Source: Pseudevernia furfuracea
Taxonomy: Eukaryota; Ascomycota; Lecanoromycetes; Lecanorales; Parmeliaceae
Assembly: GCA_022315425.1 (NCBI GenBank)
Contig: JAIUPT010000039.1
Span: forward strand, 310,001 to 374,000
Length of the DNA stretch: 64,000 bases
Direction: 5' to 3'
Part shown: one piece after another, positions 19,332 to 31,147 of the stretch
Numbering within the stretch: position 1 is the first letter of the stretch
Layout: each line of letters opens with the position of its first letter
Program-made: the position numbers and the translations under genes
The notes under the pieces: generated by a model
What the model saw: the letters and a program-made list of their open reading frames with translations, nothing else
Database searches by the model: none
What the model was told of the DNA's origin: nothing

Positions 19332-21683
19332 TTAGGCGGCAGCTGACACTGGAGTCTGCTCGTGGGTTCCGGTCATATTGCCCGTCTCCCCTTCCGCCGT
19401 TGCTGGTTTCCCGGCGAGTGTCTCACCGTTGGTCGTCGCCTCGGTCGGGGTCTCTGTAGGGAGCGCAACGTTGGCGGCATCCTTGGTGGCTGCTGGAGAG
19501 GAACCCTTTTGTGCACGGCTTGCTTTTCGGAGGAGACCTCCAAATCCGCCGGAGGATTGCTTCTTGCCCTCGCCGTCAGTCAATTCGTTATCAGATGTTC
19601 CGCCGGTCCTCCGTTCCTTTTTAGTCCCTAGGTTACCGAAGAAAGAGGTACGACGCTTGTCTGTAGGTGATATAGGAGACGTAGCTGCCGCTGGTGTAGT
19701 TACTTCGGCGGCTGTGGCAGGGGGTTCTGTGGTAGCTGCGGTGGTCTCAGCTGTGGGCGAGGTCACAGGGTTGTCAAGCTGCGGTGCGGTGGAAGGGAAC
19801 TGCTCGTCTTTGGCCGGAACAGCTGGTGGGGCCTCCGTTGAAGCGGGGGTTGCAGCATCTTTCTTGCCGAAGATATTACCGAAGATCGAGTTTCTCTTGT
19901 TTGGCTTTGGTGCAGTCTCCCGAGTGGTGGAGGCTGGGGTGGTCTCGGCAACGGTAGATTCTGCACCAGCGACGGGTGCCACACCTGAGGCACCAACACC
20001 AGTAGCGGCTTCTCCAGCAGGAACGATAGGTTCCCCAATAACACGAGATGCTATTAGAAAATTAGGCTCGATGCAATGAAAGGGAGCAATACCGGAGCAC
20101 TACTAACCAACTGCAACGGCGTCAAATTCGCCAGCCTTGGCGAAACCCTGTGGCTTGGCCTCTTTCTCAAGGAGCCTATCCTCCTTTGCCTCTTCCTTCA
20201 ACTCTTGCTTCTCGGCCTTTTTCTCAGCCTTGTCTTCGTGCTTGATCTCCTTTGCGACAGCCTTATCCTCCTTCCGAATGGCTTTGTCTTCCTTCTTCTC
20301 GGCCTTCTCCTCCTTCTTCAGCTCCTTCATGTCGGCTTTCTCTTCCTTCTTTTCCTCTTTGTCTAGGTTCTTGTCCTCCTTTTTGCCTAGGAGGCCTCCG
20401 AATATGCTAGAACGCTTGTTGTTGCGAGATTGAGAGCGGCTCTTCTTTGCTGCCTTGGATTTCTCTTCCTCGGAAACTGAGCCATTTTGAGCGGCAGCTG
20501 CGCCAGCAACTGCGCCCACAGCAGCCCCACCAGCGGCGGCCTCACCAACGTGTTCGCCAGTGGTCGCACCGGGAGCGGCGCCTGTAGTCGTGCCAGATGT
20601 GGTACCAGTAGTCGTGTCTGTCACAGCCTTGGGAGCGTCGCCGTTGGTGGTGCCGGTCGCTGTCTCAGGTGTTGTATCAAATGCAGCGGCAGCTGCCTCG
20701 GGAGTGGTGTGGCTCGTGGTGTCTTTAGTCTTACGTTCGCGAGATTTGCTGGCCATCATTCCTCGAGAGCGAGACCGAGGAGTACCAGTGGCGGCAGCAG
20801 CACCAGCACCACCTGTGACGCAGATCAGCATGCGCATTTTGCAAAGAATAGTTGTGAGCCAACATACCGTATTTCTCAAGCTGACCCTTGTAGCCAGAGC
20901 TGCTCACGATGCCTCCACGTGCAGTCTTGGCTTCCGCTGCCTTGGTCTCGATTGTTACTAACCAGGCATCCTTCTCTGACTTCGTGACGGCTTGGAAATT
21001 GTGCTTGTGGCCATTGAGACTGAATCCAAAGTCGTTAAAGTTACCCTTTACCACGTCGGTCACATCGGCCTACGGTGTCCAGACCAGGTCAGTAGGCTGA
21101 TGCTTAATTGGGCGGGTAGGATACTGACCAAATTGAACATGCCTTGGGGATGACCCTTATCCTCGGCGCGCTTAGCGTAGAAAAGGAGACCTTTGCCTGT
21201 CTGGCTGGCATGTGCAGCGTTGGGATGTGCGATGTCCTTTGACTTCTCGTTGCTGAGGTATCCGGAGAGTTGTCCATGTTCCAGCGGTGCATCGCCGAGC
21301 CAAAAGTACTTCTTTGAGAAGATGAGACCCCTAAGGTAAGGAAAGTTCCATGTTAGACATGCAATAAAACCTTGGGATGGAGCGGATACAACTCACTTGA
21401 GGCCGGGACCTTTGTAGTTCAGGAGGCCCTCATTGATTGGTTGAGACTCAACCATAACCTCCCCATTTGCAAGTTTCTCCTCTTTGGTCACGTTGCTGAC
21501 ATTGGGGCCAGTAGGGGCAGGGGCCATGGTACCATCAGTCACTCCATTCATACCTAGTTCCGGTCGGGACTCCGGGGACAAGTCAGAGGTGTTTTGATCG
21601 CGAATGGGGTCGCTGGTCGCTTGGGAAGCAATTGCATTGATGGGCTCTTGCCCTGGCAAATGCTGCTCAATAGCTGCAGACAT
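19332..21683 (-). CDS. PH-domain protein, Meu6-like, with Lys/Glu coiled coil
   Basis: Five exons on the minus strand: 21683-21397, 21330-21129, 21069-20868, 20812-20108 and 20050-19332, giving 704 residues with phase kept. The first about 75 residues are disordered. A pleckstrin-homology domain spans about 80-225 (LLNYKGPGLK, then SKKYFWLGDAPL, then FGFSLNGHKHNFQAVTKSEK and a final helix with DAWLVTIETK), like fission-yeast Meu6 and its fungal relatives; PH domains bind phosphoinositides or proteins at membranes. Next come an Ala/Thr/Gly-rich linker and a roughly 70-residue Lys/Glu coiled coil (KKEEKAEKKEDKAIRKEDK). A short motif (R-x-S-x-F-G ... GKK) recurs four times in the second half. 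It could be a cortical or eisosome-associated protein; that is inference. Confidence 0.8.
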
Positions 21684-22998
21684 GGTTGCTTGATGATTTC
21701 TTTTAGTTTTGTCTGATGGGAAAGGTGTCCGGTCGGAGGGTACAGAAGGGTTGAGAGTGTGTTGGTGGGTTTGACTGTTTATCAACAGAGGCAAAGCTTT
21801 TGTGTACGGTATGGTATAGGTATCTTGGTAGAGTAAAGTAGTGAAGTAGGTATCTCTAGGACACTAAATCAGTGGATAGAGAATAAAAAGAAGAAGCACA
21901 GCTGATGCAGAGTCGATGGAAGCTGAAGGAAATTCCAATGTTGAGGACTTGATGCGTGCGAAATGAAGGGGGCTTGTCTCAAGACTTTTTTTTCTTGGGG
22001 TTTTTCTTTCGAGACGCGAAGGCGCTAAGATTGGTGGCTACCTTGGAGGCTAGTAAAAAAGTAATATACCGGGTACACTAGTACCTAGCCGATGCCGAGG
22101 ATCACACTCTCCTTTTACCCCTTAGTGCTCGTGGTGTAGAGTTGTGTGCTCAATTATCTATCATATTATCAAACTATCAAATTATCAAATTATCCTGCTC
22201 TTTTTTTGTTTTTTTGTTTTAGATTGTTAGATTGTTTTAGATAACTCTACAGATAAAAAAGGATCTTTACCGACCTACATATTAAATTGAACCCAATCTC
22301 AGAAAGTCAATCTGATATGATCAAAAGTCCCATAGAATTTATTTCATATTTAGCAAGAAATGTTTTCTTGGCATGGACCGGAAGAACATGGGAGCATGGG
22401 ACTTACTTTGGTCGCATGACCCCCTCGCTGACTAGCATTACTCTAGGCGCATCATCAACTTCATCACTCTGCAGCTCAGCACCACACCACACTGACCACA
22501 GCACTACTGATAAAGTACTCGTAATGATCTTGAAAAATAATCTCCATGAATGTGAATGTGGATGTGGCCATGTGCTCAATTCCTTGAACGAGTCGGAGTG
22601 ATAGGCTGTCACCCGCAACATCCGCTATCTCCAGTCTCGCTCTGCTTACGGACGCTCTGCGTCTCCATTCTGACAGCCAATACAAATCCTTATCTATCTA
22701 CATCAACCTCTTAACCACTAATGTGCAAGACATTGTATGCACAAAAGCTGCTAAAATATGAACAAGGACCCTCGCTCACAATTCTCTCACCCTTACAACA
22801 CCCTTAGACCCTTCCTGCCTCGCTCATAAAACTGCCAGCTGACATACCGTGACTTGGTCCAAATATCCACCCAGATCCCTTGTCCCCAGAACTCCGGGCG
22901 CTATGCAAAAGATCCAACCATGGCCCGTAAGGTAGATACCCCTACCGACAAAACTCTTATCCATCCGCCTTCTTCCATGCGCTATCCTACACGGTATC
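21684..22998. other. Intergenic, AT-rich promoter block
   Basis: About 1.3 kb upstream of the PH gene and downstream of the transporter. Bases 22150-22290 are strongly AT-rich, with ATTATC/AAATTATC repeats and T-runs. No gene is supported. Confidence 0.5.
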
Positions 22999-25900
22999 TC
23001 ATCCACTCGTGAGCAACATGTATCTGACAATGATGAGTAAAACGCTCATGGAGTTAGATGTTCAAAACTTACTTGGTGATGGCGTCCATCCTCTCGCTTG
23101 TAAGTCTAAGCGTTATCTTCAATAATTCCTGTGACACTTCCGACTGCTGATCCTGCATCTTCCTCCATTCATCATCGTCGAGCATCCACGTAACGCTATT
23201 CCTCTCTGCGTAAGTTGTCGATGTCCTTTCTGTAGCTGAGAAAAAGGGAAGCTCTCCACACGTCGTGCCAGCGACGATGAGCTCCGAGTATTTACCCTGG
23301 GGGAAGTCGTACTTCGCTTTGAGCATGCCGCTTTCCAGCAGGTAAAAACCATTCGGGCTATCGCCCGAGTTGTACAGCACGGATCCAGCGGCATACTCTT
23401 TGCGTACGAAAAACGACGCCGTCTTGTACCAGAAATCTTCAGGCTTATCGGACACGGTCGAAAAGGTCTGCAGAATGAGCTGTAAAGGTTGGTGATAGTC
23501 CTGCCATCTTTGAGGTGGTGCAGGATTCTGTTCGCTGAGAGTCGCTGTGGCTACCTGATGCAGATGATTTATTCGTGGAGAGTTTAGCATAATCTCCAAA
23601 GATGGTGTACTTGTCTGCTCTGGCTTCGGGGCTTCTGTGCAGCTATCAGAAAGATCACTCAGCAGCTCCAAAGCAGGCTTACCAAGAAAAACAGGAGTTG
23701 ACTCTGTCTCTACCTCGAGATCCCGTTGATGATAGAACGCCTTCAGAAGCTCGTTCTCGCAGTATTCCAGCGCCGAATTGAGGCTCTTGGAGTAGTAAAC
23801 CCCGTCATCATCGCTAAAGAGTCCGACGTTACGGAGGCTCTTGCCAACATCGCTCTGCATCTCGAGACCGCACATGACCAATTGAACACCCTGTTGAATT
23901 AGTAGCCTGTTAGTCCGCTTAAAGGCTTCTCCGGCCGAGAAGTCGACGCCGTCCACGTTGTACAAGTCAAGTACAAGAAAGCGGATAGGTTGTGTACGAA
24001 AAGACTCTTCCCGCAGCAATTCCCGGATCTGCTTCTCGACGCCCACAATGGTACCGAAGAACAGATAGCCTGCAAGCTTCATGACATGAACTTGTTTGCC
24101 AGCTTCAAGTAGGAAACGTTGCTGAATTGGATGTCTCCGGACTGTCGAATTTGCCACGCCTCCGTGCAGCTTCCCACGGATGGCCGATATTTGGGATGTT
24201 TGGAGGACGTAGCTGACGCAGGCCAATATGATGCCCACAAGGATACCAACGACGAAGTCATAAGCTCCCATAGTGACGACGATAATAAGGATCTGTGCAA
24301 TTGTAAGCTCGAGTGATCCACCATACTAAAGTGGGAGGCAATGTACGGTAAGATACTCGAGGCGGTGCACTTTACCCCATGTGTCTACCAGTGCTTCCTT
24401 CAATAGATCCAGTCCCAGATAAAATATGAGTGCGCCAACGACCATGATCGGAATAAAGCCGATGATGATTGGTCCGATGACGAGTATACCAAAGGTTGCA
24501 GCGGCCAACATCACACCAGCAATTCGACTATCCCCTCCACTTCTCATAAACAACACTGAGTTTGTGTACACGAGATAATTCTGTCTCGTAGTCAGCGAAG
24601 TACTTCAGCTGTACCACCAAAAGAGAAGTACCTGGATACTCCCACAAAATCCCGACAGAGCATTTGATATGCCATGTGCTCGGAGCTCTCGGTCAACGTC
24701 AACGTTGTCCTCTCCACTCGACAGACCTAGAGCTGGAATGTTGATAGGGACATGAAGAACCCCGAAAAAGGTCAATGCAAGCATTGCAGGCACCGTAGAT
24801 AATATGGCACTCCAGTCCGTTAGTCTCCAATTGTAGAGCTCGTAGAAAGAATAGAAAGGTTTTCCAGCATCCGGGGCAGCAAATATCCAACCTTGGTTCC
24901 GTAGCTCGGGTAAAGTGAGTTCTTCAATGGCGGCAACGTAGAAATAGAAGACTGCAATAATGGACAAGAAGAAAGTAGCGTCTGTCAAAGGATGCTTCAC
25001 CCATCGTTTCGCAGTCTGAAGTATGATAGCCAAGACCAGAGGTATGATCCAAAGAGCCACCGTATCAGACCGGAAGAGCTTTTGCAGGGTCGGTAAGTCG
25101 TACTCCAAGTTGCCGTTAAGCCTTGCAGAAACCTCCAATCCTGTCGCCACCAGGAACCATCCGACACCACCAATGCATCCGATCAGAATGTGTCGAGGGA
25201 AAAAGCCTATCAGGGACCCAAGCTTGCATAATCCCATAATGTAGAAGATCGCACCTGTGAGTACGGAACTCATCGCGTAAGCAGCAATTGTAGTGGCGAG
25301 CACCGCGGCCTTTTTGTCTTCGCTCTCGCCTACCCTTGCGAGGATGGTGAATGCCATTTTATGGAAGAAAGGGACGACTTCGATCTTGAAAATTGTTAGT
25401 ACTGCATCCTCTGAAGTCTGAGTGGGTTCTACCATCTCCGAGCCTATTCCTCCTTTGAAGATACTACCGCCGAGAGAATATGTCAGCTGCGAAACAATGC
25501 AGCTGACATAGAACATGGATATTCCTTCGGGTCCGAGACCTGTGAAAGTAGCATTGCCGAGAGGGAATAAGATCATGCCTGTTCGAAATTAGCAATTCGC
25601 TCCGACACCTACTTAAAATTTGGGGCTCACCGTAGGACAGAGCATCAAGGATATTCAATAGCAGTCCGAGTATCACAGGAGGCACAAAACGAGCTGGTTG
25701 GCGAATCCCATACTCCAACATATCCTGCCGATCCCATGACTTAGGACTGGAGATAATTCTGACGATTTGAGCAGTCTGCTCTTTCGATCGTTGCAAGGCG
25801 GCTCTTATTCGATTTCTCGGCTCAGACCTAGCTACCTGCTGGCCCTCAAGATCTTTGATGGAACCATAAGCGGTTCTTTTACCCAATAGTACTGTCCGCT

Positions 25901-26633
25901 CACTCGGTTGTGAGATGATTCCCTCCCGAACTGTAACTGGGTGTACGCCTGCGGTAGTAGGTGATTCATCTTCGTCTGTCCCCGGGCTGTCTTCCTCTGT
26001 CGGAGGAGAGTTTCTTATTAACTCAGTCAAAGCTGATTGGCACTGCGATTGCTGTGACGAGCGCGAGCTTTGAGGAGATGTGGGCTCGGAGACCTCTTGA
26101 ATAGCCTCTGGATGGGAAGAAGTATTCGACCCATGACGGCTTAGATTATCTTGGTCCAACTGACTGCTTAGGTAAGATTGATGCTGTGCTGTAGAGGGAG
26201 TGTGATGTCGTGGGGGGGAATGCTCGCTGCGGTTTGTCGCAATGTCGGACAGAGCCCACGACGCAAGCTCTGCAGTATCCTCTCTTACACCTTGAGAGGC
26301 ATTCCTTGTGATGTTTACTGGAGCTGTCGACATTTAGTACACTACATTTCGTTTCGTCTAAGTGAGTTGGATCTCACCGTGAGAGTCTTGAAATGAGTGT
26401 TGAAAATATGATCTAGCTGGTGTTTTCTGGTTTAGAGAAGAGGAAAAGGACGTCCTTGAGGGAGAAGACTCGTTCCGTTGGCGGAAGAAGCCGTTGGCAC
26501 GGTCCTCAACTTCCTCGGTGGCTTCATGGTCGCTGACGTTCGCACTGGAGGGCATAGGTTCTTGTCCACGGACTCGAGCCAATTGTGATGCACTCCTGTG
26601 TCTGCCACTACCAGCCGATTGAATCCCTGGCAT
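22999..26633 (-). CDS. SulP-family transporter with STAS and cyclic-nucleotide-binding domains
   Basis: Six exons: 26633-26378, 26323-25631, 25578-24632, 24580-24347, 24292-23073 and 23023-22999, giving 1124 residues with phase exact at all five junctions. Residues 1-230 are disordered; PVNITRNASQGVREDTAEL marks the conserved pre-membrane segment. Residues about 250-730 carry the SulP transmembrane core (VPPVILGLLLNILDALSYG, then IGFFPRHILIGCIGGVGWF). A STAS domain follows (about 765-870, with FLVLDLYNVDGVDFSAGEAF) and a cNMP-binding-type domain (about 990-1100, with GDSPNGFYLLESG and GELPFFSATERTSTTYA). The same order is found in yeast Ygr125w/Vsb1, a vacuolar protein linked to basic amino acid storage, so a vacuolar role is the best inference. 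The last exon is only 25 nt and replaces an earlier in-frame TAA. Confidence 0.87.
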
Positions 26634-27698
26634 TTGGAACCTTCTCTAAGAGTCCTACGACCGCCCCACGTTCCCAGATATCGTGGCTCCCAACAGAATC
26701 CAACAGGTTCACGACATAAGGCGTGATGCGTGCAGATGCATGGCAATGTGAGACAGCAAATGACTGGACGTGCAGCAAAACCGGCAGACCAGGAATTTGC
26801 AGGATATGCAGAAAGCCATAAAAGAGAGGATATAAAGAGAAGGAGAGATGGTGGTAGTGTACTCGCATTATGCCTCGTGAAGTTTGTTATTTAGCAGGGA
26901 TTGAGTCGATTTACCTTTTTTTTTTTCAAAAAAATGGTCCCTCAGGTACCCCGCCACCCCGCCGAGCCCACCCAACCGTGCTGCACATTGAGCTCGCCGG
27001 CTCGCTAATTAATAAGCGTTTGACCCATTAATATTTCCCCACAGTGCTTCCACCATTCACCAACCAATCCCATTGGTGCCATTAATTGGGGATGCTACCG
27101 GTATGGCATTCATGCGGAGGATACGGAGTACACATAATAATATGGTGATCTTGCCGTTGCATACATTATCGGGCACACATAGATAGATTCAAAGAAAGCA
27201 ATTCAAACGATCCGATTATCGGAAAGATCGCAGTATCTTTTCGCCCTCCTGCACTCTTCCACCCGTAGACTCCGTACTCTACGTCGGATAGCGTTTTGAC
27301 AGTCTAATTGATGCCTCGCAATTTCAGAGGTTTTATCCGACACTTACAGAACAGCGTTGCTTCTGCTGTCATCCTAATTCCATCTCCGGTTTTCCTTGCG
27401 GACAGAAACACCCCGCCTCTCATGCATGATGCAAGCCCTGACATGGGCGTCGCTACGGGTGTATACTCGCGCCAGTGCTAGCCACACCCGTGGGAGTCAA
27501 CGCCCGTAGATCGGTGCGGAGTAAAAGCTAATTGTGACTTTGACATTCACATTCGCAGGAGCTTTTATAGTGGATGTCAGATATTATTAGACTGCTCAGG
27601 GAATTCCAATTTCATGCTCACCTTGCCGCGGAGACTGATCAGTGACCAATGAAACCGTCCAACGTGTTTTACAGCATCCGAGCAATGCCGCGAGGTCT
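26634..27698. other. Intergenic
   Basis: About 1.1 kb between the transporter promoter and the 3' end of Psf1. It contains a T/A run at 26914-26933 and CCGCC-rich words near 26950. No gene supported. Confidence 0.5.
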
Positions 27699-28471
27699 TT
27701 AACTTAGCTTTTGCAAATATCCCTGAGCGATCAATCGTTCGACGTCCCCCTGCCTCACATAAAACTGGCTATTCTTCGTCAAAGTGATAGCCCTACCGGC
27801 TGTGCATTAGTACCTGCACTCCCAACATGGTAAATTATAAGAAAGACAAGCATACCCATACTCTGTCTGAATCTCCCCGGCATCCTTTAGTACCCTCACA
27901 TCAATGAAGAGATCTCGTGGGGGTTCCAAGCTCCCCGTCAAATCAATGTCCGTCCATTGCCCTTTGTATGCTGCCAGCATATCCCCATATTTCCGAACAT
28001 ATTCCTCCTCCTCCGGACTGAGCGAGCTCTGGTTCCCTGCCTCAGAAGCCATGCCTGACCCTTCCCCATTGCCCTGCCGGCCAGCCTGTTGTTCTTGATC
28101 CAGAACCTCCTTACCACTCCAGCACATCTCTTCGAGCTTGTCCGAGCGGATTCGATGGTAGGCGAGCAGGCATCGTTTGTTACGGCGCATGCAAAGATGA
28201 TTGACAAGCACGGCACATGCGGTGGCTGGTTCAGCGGAGGGGTTGAAGGAGCCTTCGAAGGGAGCAAGGATGTTGGAGACGTCTTTGTCGAGGTCACGCA
28301 CTTCGCGCGTCGTTTCTCGGACGAGCTCGGTTTGATAGTGCGGTAGATGAGCTAAGGCTTGTGTTCTTTTGGCGTGTTGGACCTGGGGTGGCAGTCTTCA
28401 GTACCCATCCCATTGAGTGTACTCCTAATATGAGGAGAACTCACAAGCTTGAAGGCATGGTCACCATACAT
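27699..28471 (-). CDS. PSF1: GINS complex subunit Psf1
   Basis: Three exons, 28471-28445, 28382-27856 and 27792-27699, encode 215 residues, the usual size. The first exon holds nine codons (MYGDHAFKL) and ends at a GTGAGT donor. The helical A-domain follows with VQHAKRTQALAHLPHYQTEL and LVRETTREVRDLDKDVS, then RRNKRCLLAYHRIRSDKLEE. The C-terminal B-domain is split by the last intron: EIQTEYG joined to AITLTKNSQFYVRQGDVERL, ending LQKLS. The last acceptor is GGTAG|GGC; using the preceding CAG instead would create a stop. Psf1 is one of four GINS subunits in the CMG helicase, which unwinds DNA at replication forks. Confidence 0.9.
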
Positions 28472-28896
28472 AGTGACGTTTTTGGATCAATTTTGTAACC
28501 CAGCTAAGTCTATCTACGGTGGCTTAGGTAGCTTTCTTAGCTCCACCTCATCTCTGATAGTTGTCGCGTAATTTGTATCATGTACCTTATGTACCTTAGG
28601 CTTCGAAGTCGCCAATTTTGCTAACACCGGGCCTACCCGATGGCCGAAATCCACTCGCCTCCTGTCAATAATACCACTGTACCAGGGACATGAGTTCCAT
28701 CGTCCTTCGATTCTTGTACCATTAAGCCACAGATAAACTCTGTGTTCAAAAATACATATGCTAATTATATCAGCAGCCTTAGGCAGGAAGATGCCTCAAA
28801 GGCTCCACCTTTCTTTTGCAGAGAGATAGAGGTAGTGTTTATTATAAAATTTCTCAACTCAAATATTCGCAAATTACATCTATTAGCTCTAGTTGC
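28472..28896. other. Intergenic
   Basis: 425 bases between Psf1 (minus, start at 28471) and the 3' end of the membrane-protein gene. GTACCTTATGTACCTTAGG near 28580 is a short direct repeat. No gene seen. Confidence 0.45.
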
Positions 28897-30285
28897 CTAC
28901 ACTATGTCGTATACTTCACGATGAGAAGCCCTTCCAGAGATTCCAAGTATCTTGCCGGCAAATAAATACTTTATCGCTGGGTAGTCGTTGAAAAATAGGC
29001 CGATTCCGTTCACGGTGAAAAAGGTGATTACTGCACCTGTGGCCTGCAGTGCCACTGTCATAACCCGGCCATTTGACTGGAAACCGTCAGGTCTGGCGAA
29101 AAGCTGGCGGCGTAGTTCATTGCTCCATGGTGAATTGCCACTACAGAGTATGGAATCCAGCAAGAATGTTGAGATTTCGTCGTAGGCTGCTTGTGCATCG
29201 ATCAAAGTCTGAGCCATCATTTTCTCCCGGTTGGCAAGAGCGGTTCTATATCCGAGATCCATATACATGTCTCCAACAGTAGCGTTAGTACTCGTGCTAC
29301 CGTTCATGAACTGGTAAACACCGGCCACGTCGCTGTTGTTGATGCACGTCGACATGCTGATGTTGAATGACATTGTGCCGTTACCGAAGATCCATTGGCG
29401 GAGGTGGTCTTGTTGTAGTAGTGGGAGTACCACCCAAAGGTAATATCCCGTTCTCCCAGGGCTTGTGGATCTTGCTCCATTGCTTCAACTCCTCGAAGTG
29501 GTAGAGTGGTGAGTTCGTCGGAAACCTGGACAGACGGCGGTGTGTTTGAAAAAAGACAGATCAGCAACCGCAAGCTGCTCATTGTGTTCTGCAGAGCTTA
29601 GGGCCGTAAAAATGATTGTCAAAAGAGTGACGCTGATGGAAAGCATGATGATCCAAGCGTGCTACAAGCTTCTTGATCTTGAGAAAGCCAGGTCGAGGTA
29701 TAAAGGGAAGACTAAAACTTTTCGTCCGGTGTAGGAAGCGTCTATAAGATATACTATTCACACACAGCACCACATACCTTGCATAGCGCAAGGGTTGTCC
29801 CAATGGACCAAACTTTCTGCGTGTGGGAGAATGCAAGATACAACCAGCGGCTCCGGAAGATATTTCTGATAAGAAATGACAGGCCCCGTGTTTCAGTATG
29901 ATCATTCGTGACGAGGTACATCCAGAAAGGCGCAGATGGCATTCCGTCGACCGAATAAGCGATTGGTGAGATTGATACTGCTAGACGGGACGGGTAAATG
30001 ATAAGTATGTATCACTGTTACCTCGTTGCATCCGCTGCGGCAATCTTGAGTTCCCGACCACACTGATTACTGAACCGAACCAGCCTTCTTGGAATGGAAA
30101 TTGCACCAACACGAGTCGTCTCTAACCTTAGTGCCGCTCAGCAGCCCATAGTGTTATAGTGTACCATCATCTTATATCTACACAAGATAGACCCACATCC
30201 AGAAAGGAAGAGAGAGGTAGCGGATCTTATGGTCAAGCGACACCAGGATAGCCTTGTGTTTCCGCAGTGGAGACAAGGTTCTCAT
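28897..30285 (-). CDS. Multi-pass membrane protein, unrecognised family
   Basis: A five-exon model keeps phase throughout: 30285-30184, 30121-30022, 29980-29778, 29661-29526 and 29474-28897, about 372 residues. Hydrophobic segments include IRYLSLPFWMWVYL, APFWMYLVTN, AWIIMLSISVTLLTIIFTAL, GYYLWVVLPLL and ATGAVITFFTVNGIGLFF. The loop between the last two carries N-glycosylation sequons (FGNGTMSFNIS and others), suggesting a lumenal or extracellular face. The 3' exon (from about 29400 down) and the exon around 29800-29980 are the most reliable. The first exon and the donor at 29525 (GTTTCC) are weak. A second frame between 29420 and 29550 also looks coding, so a frameshift cannot be excluded. 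I do not recognise the family. Confidence 0.5.
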
Positions 30286-31147
30286 AAATCGCCAGATTGC
30301 AAAAAGTGACACCTAAGGGATAATCTTGAGGCGAGCCATGACAAAATCGACTCTGCGCAACGGCAAGAAGAGAACAAAGGTTTTAGGAATACATGAAAGC
30401 AGCTCAAAGTGAATCGTCTCTCAAATCAGTGATGACGATTGGCGAGGACTACGATTTTTGCCGAGACGGCCAGCATAGCCAGTCTACAGGGAAGCATTAA
30501 TATTGAGGTCTTTCGCATTGTTCAGGCGCCAAGACATCGGGGCCTACTTTGCTTAGTAAGACACCATTTTAGAACATTCTGCCGGAGAACGACAATCGAA
30601 GCCCAGGAAGCTTGCTGTCGGAAACCTGCAGTATCAAGGTCCATTGTCTTGGTTGTGCTCGCTCCACGTTCTGTAGACCTACCCATTGCGCTGTTGTTAC
30701 CCGTTCACTAGGTCTTTTGTCCTCCGATAGGCGCAAAGTGCTCCGCTGACATGACGTCCCACGCCCGTTTGATAACCTGATAATGACATTCCTGGAGCTT
30801 TGTTAGTCCAAGTCTATCAGGCGGAGCGGTTCGGATGGGGCGACGTCCTTTTCCCCAAAGGATTAACAGAAGAGGCTCTGAGATTTGAGTGGTGAAAGAC
30901 CACTTGATGCTTCATTCAATGTTCCGGTTTCCTCGCCAAATGAGCCATGAGCCATGAGTAGTTGGAATGGGAGTTGGGAAATATCCTCATAAATTTGATT
31001 TGAAAAGTAGCATCTATAACACCAGCGACAACACCTTCTATAAATGCTTAAGAACACCAGGGTATCTCCCTCCGCCCAAGAAAAAAGGACGCCATCAATA
31101 CCCCTAGACAACTCCGGTCAGGCAGAATCTCAATCTTGCTAAACCCA
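30286..31147. other. Intergenic
   Basis: About 860 bases between the promoter of the membrane-protein gene and the 3' end of the HMG-box gene. No gene or repeat of note; the 90-codon frame at 30439-30711 has no family features. Confidence 0.45.

Noticed and set aside
19378..20079. 233-codon plus-strand ORF
   Set aside because: Mirror of the Ala/Thr-rich, low-complexity coding strand of the PH-domain gene; repetitive Val/Ala content and no start context.
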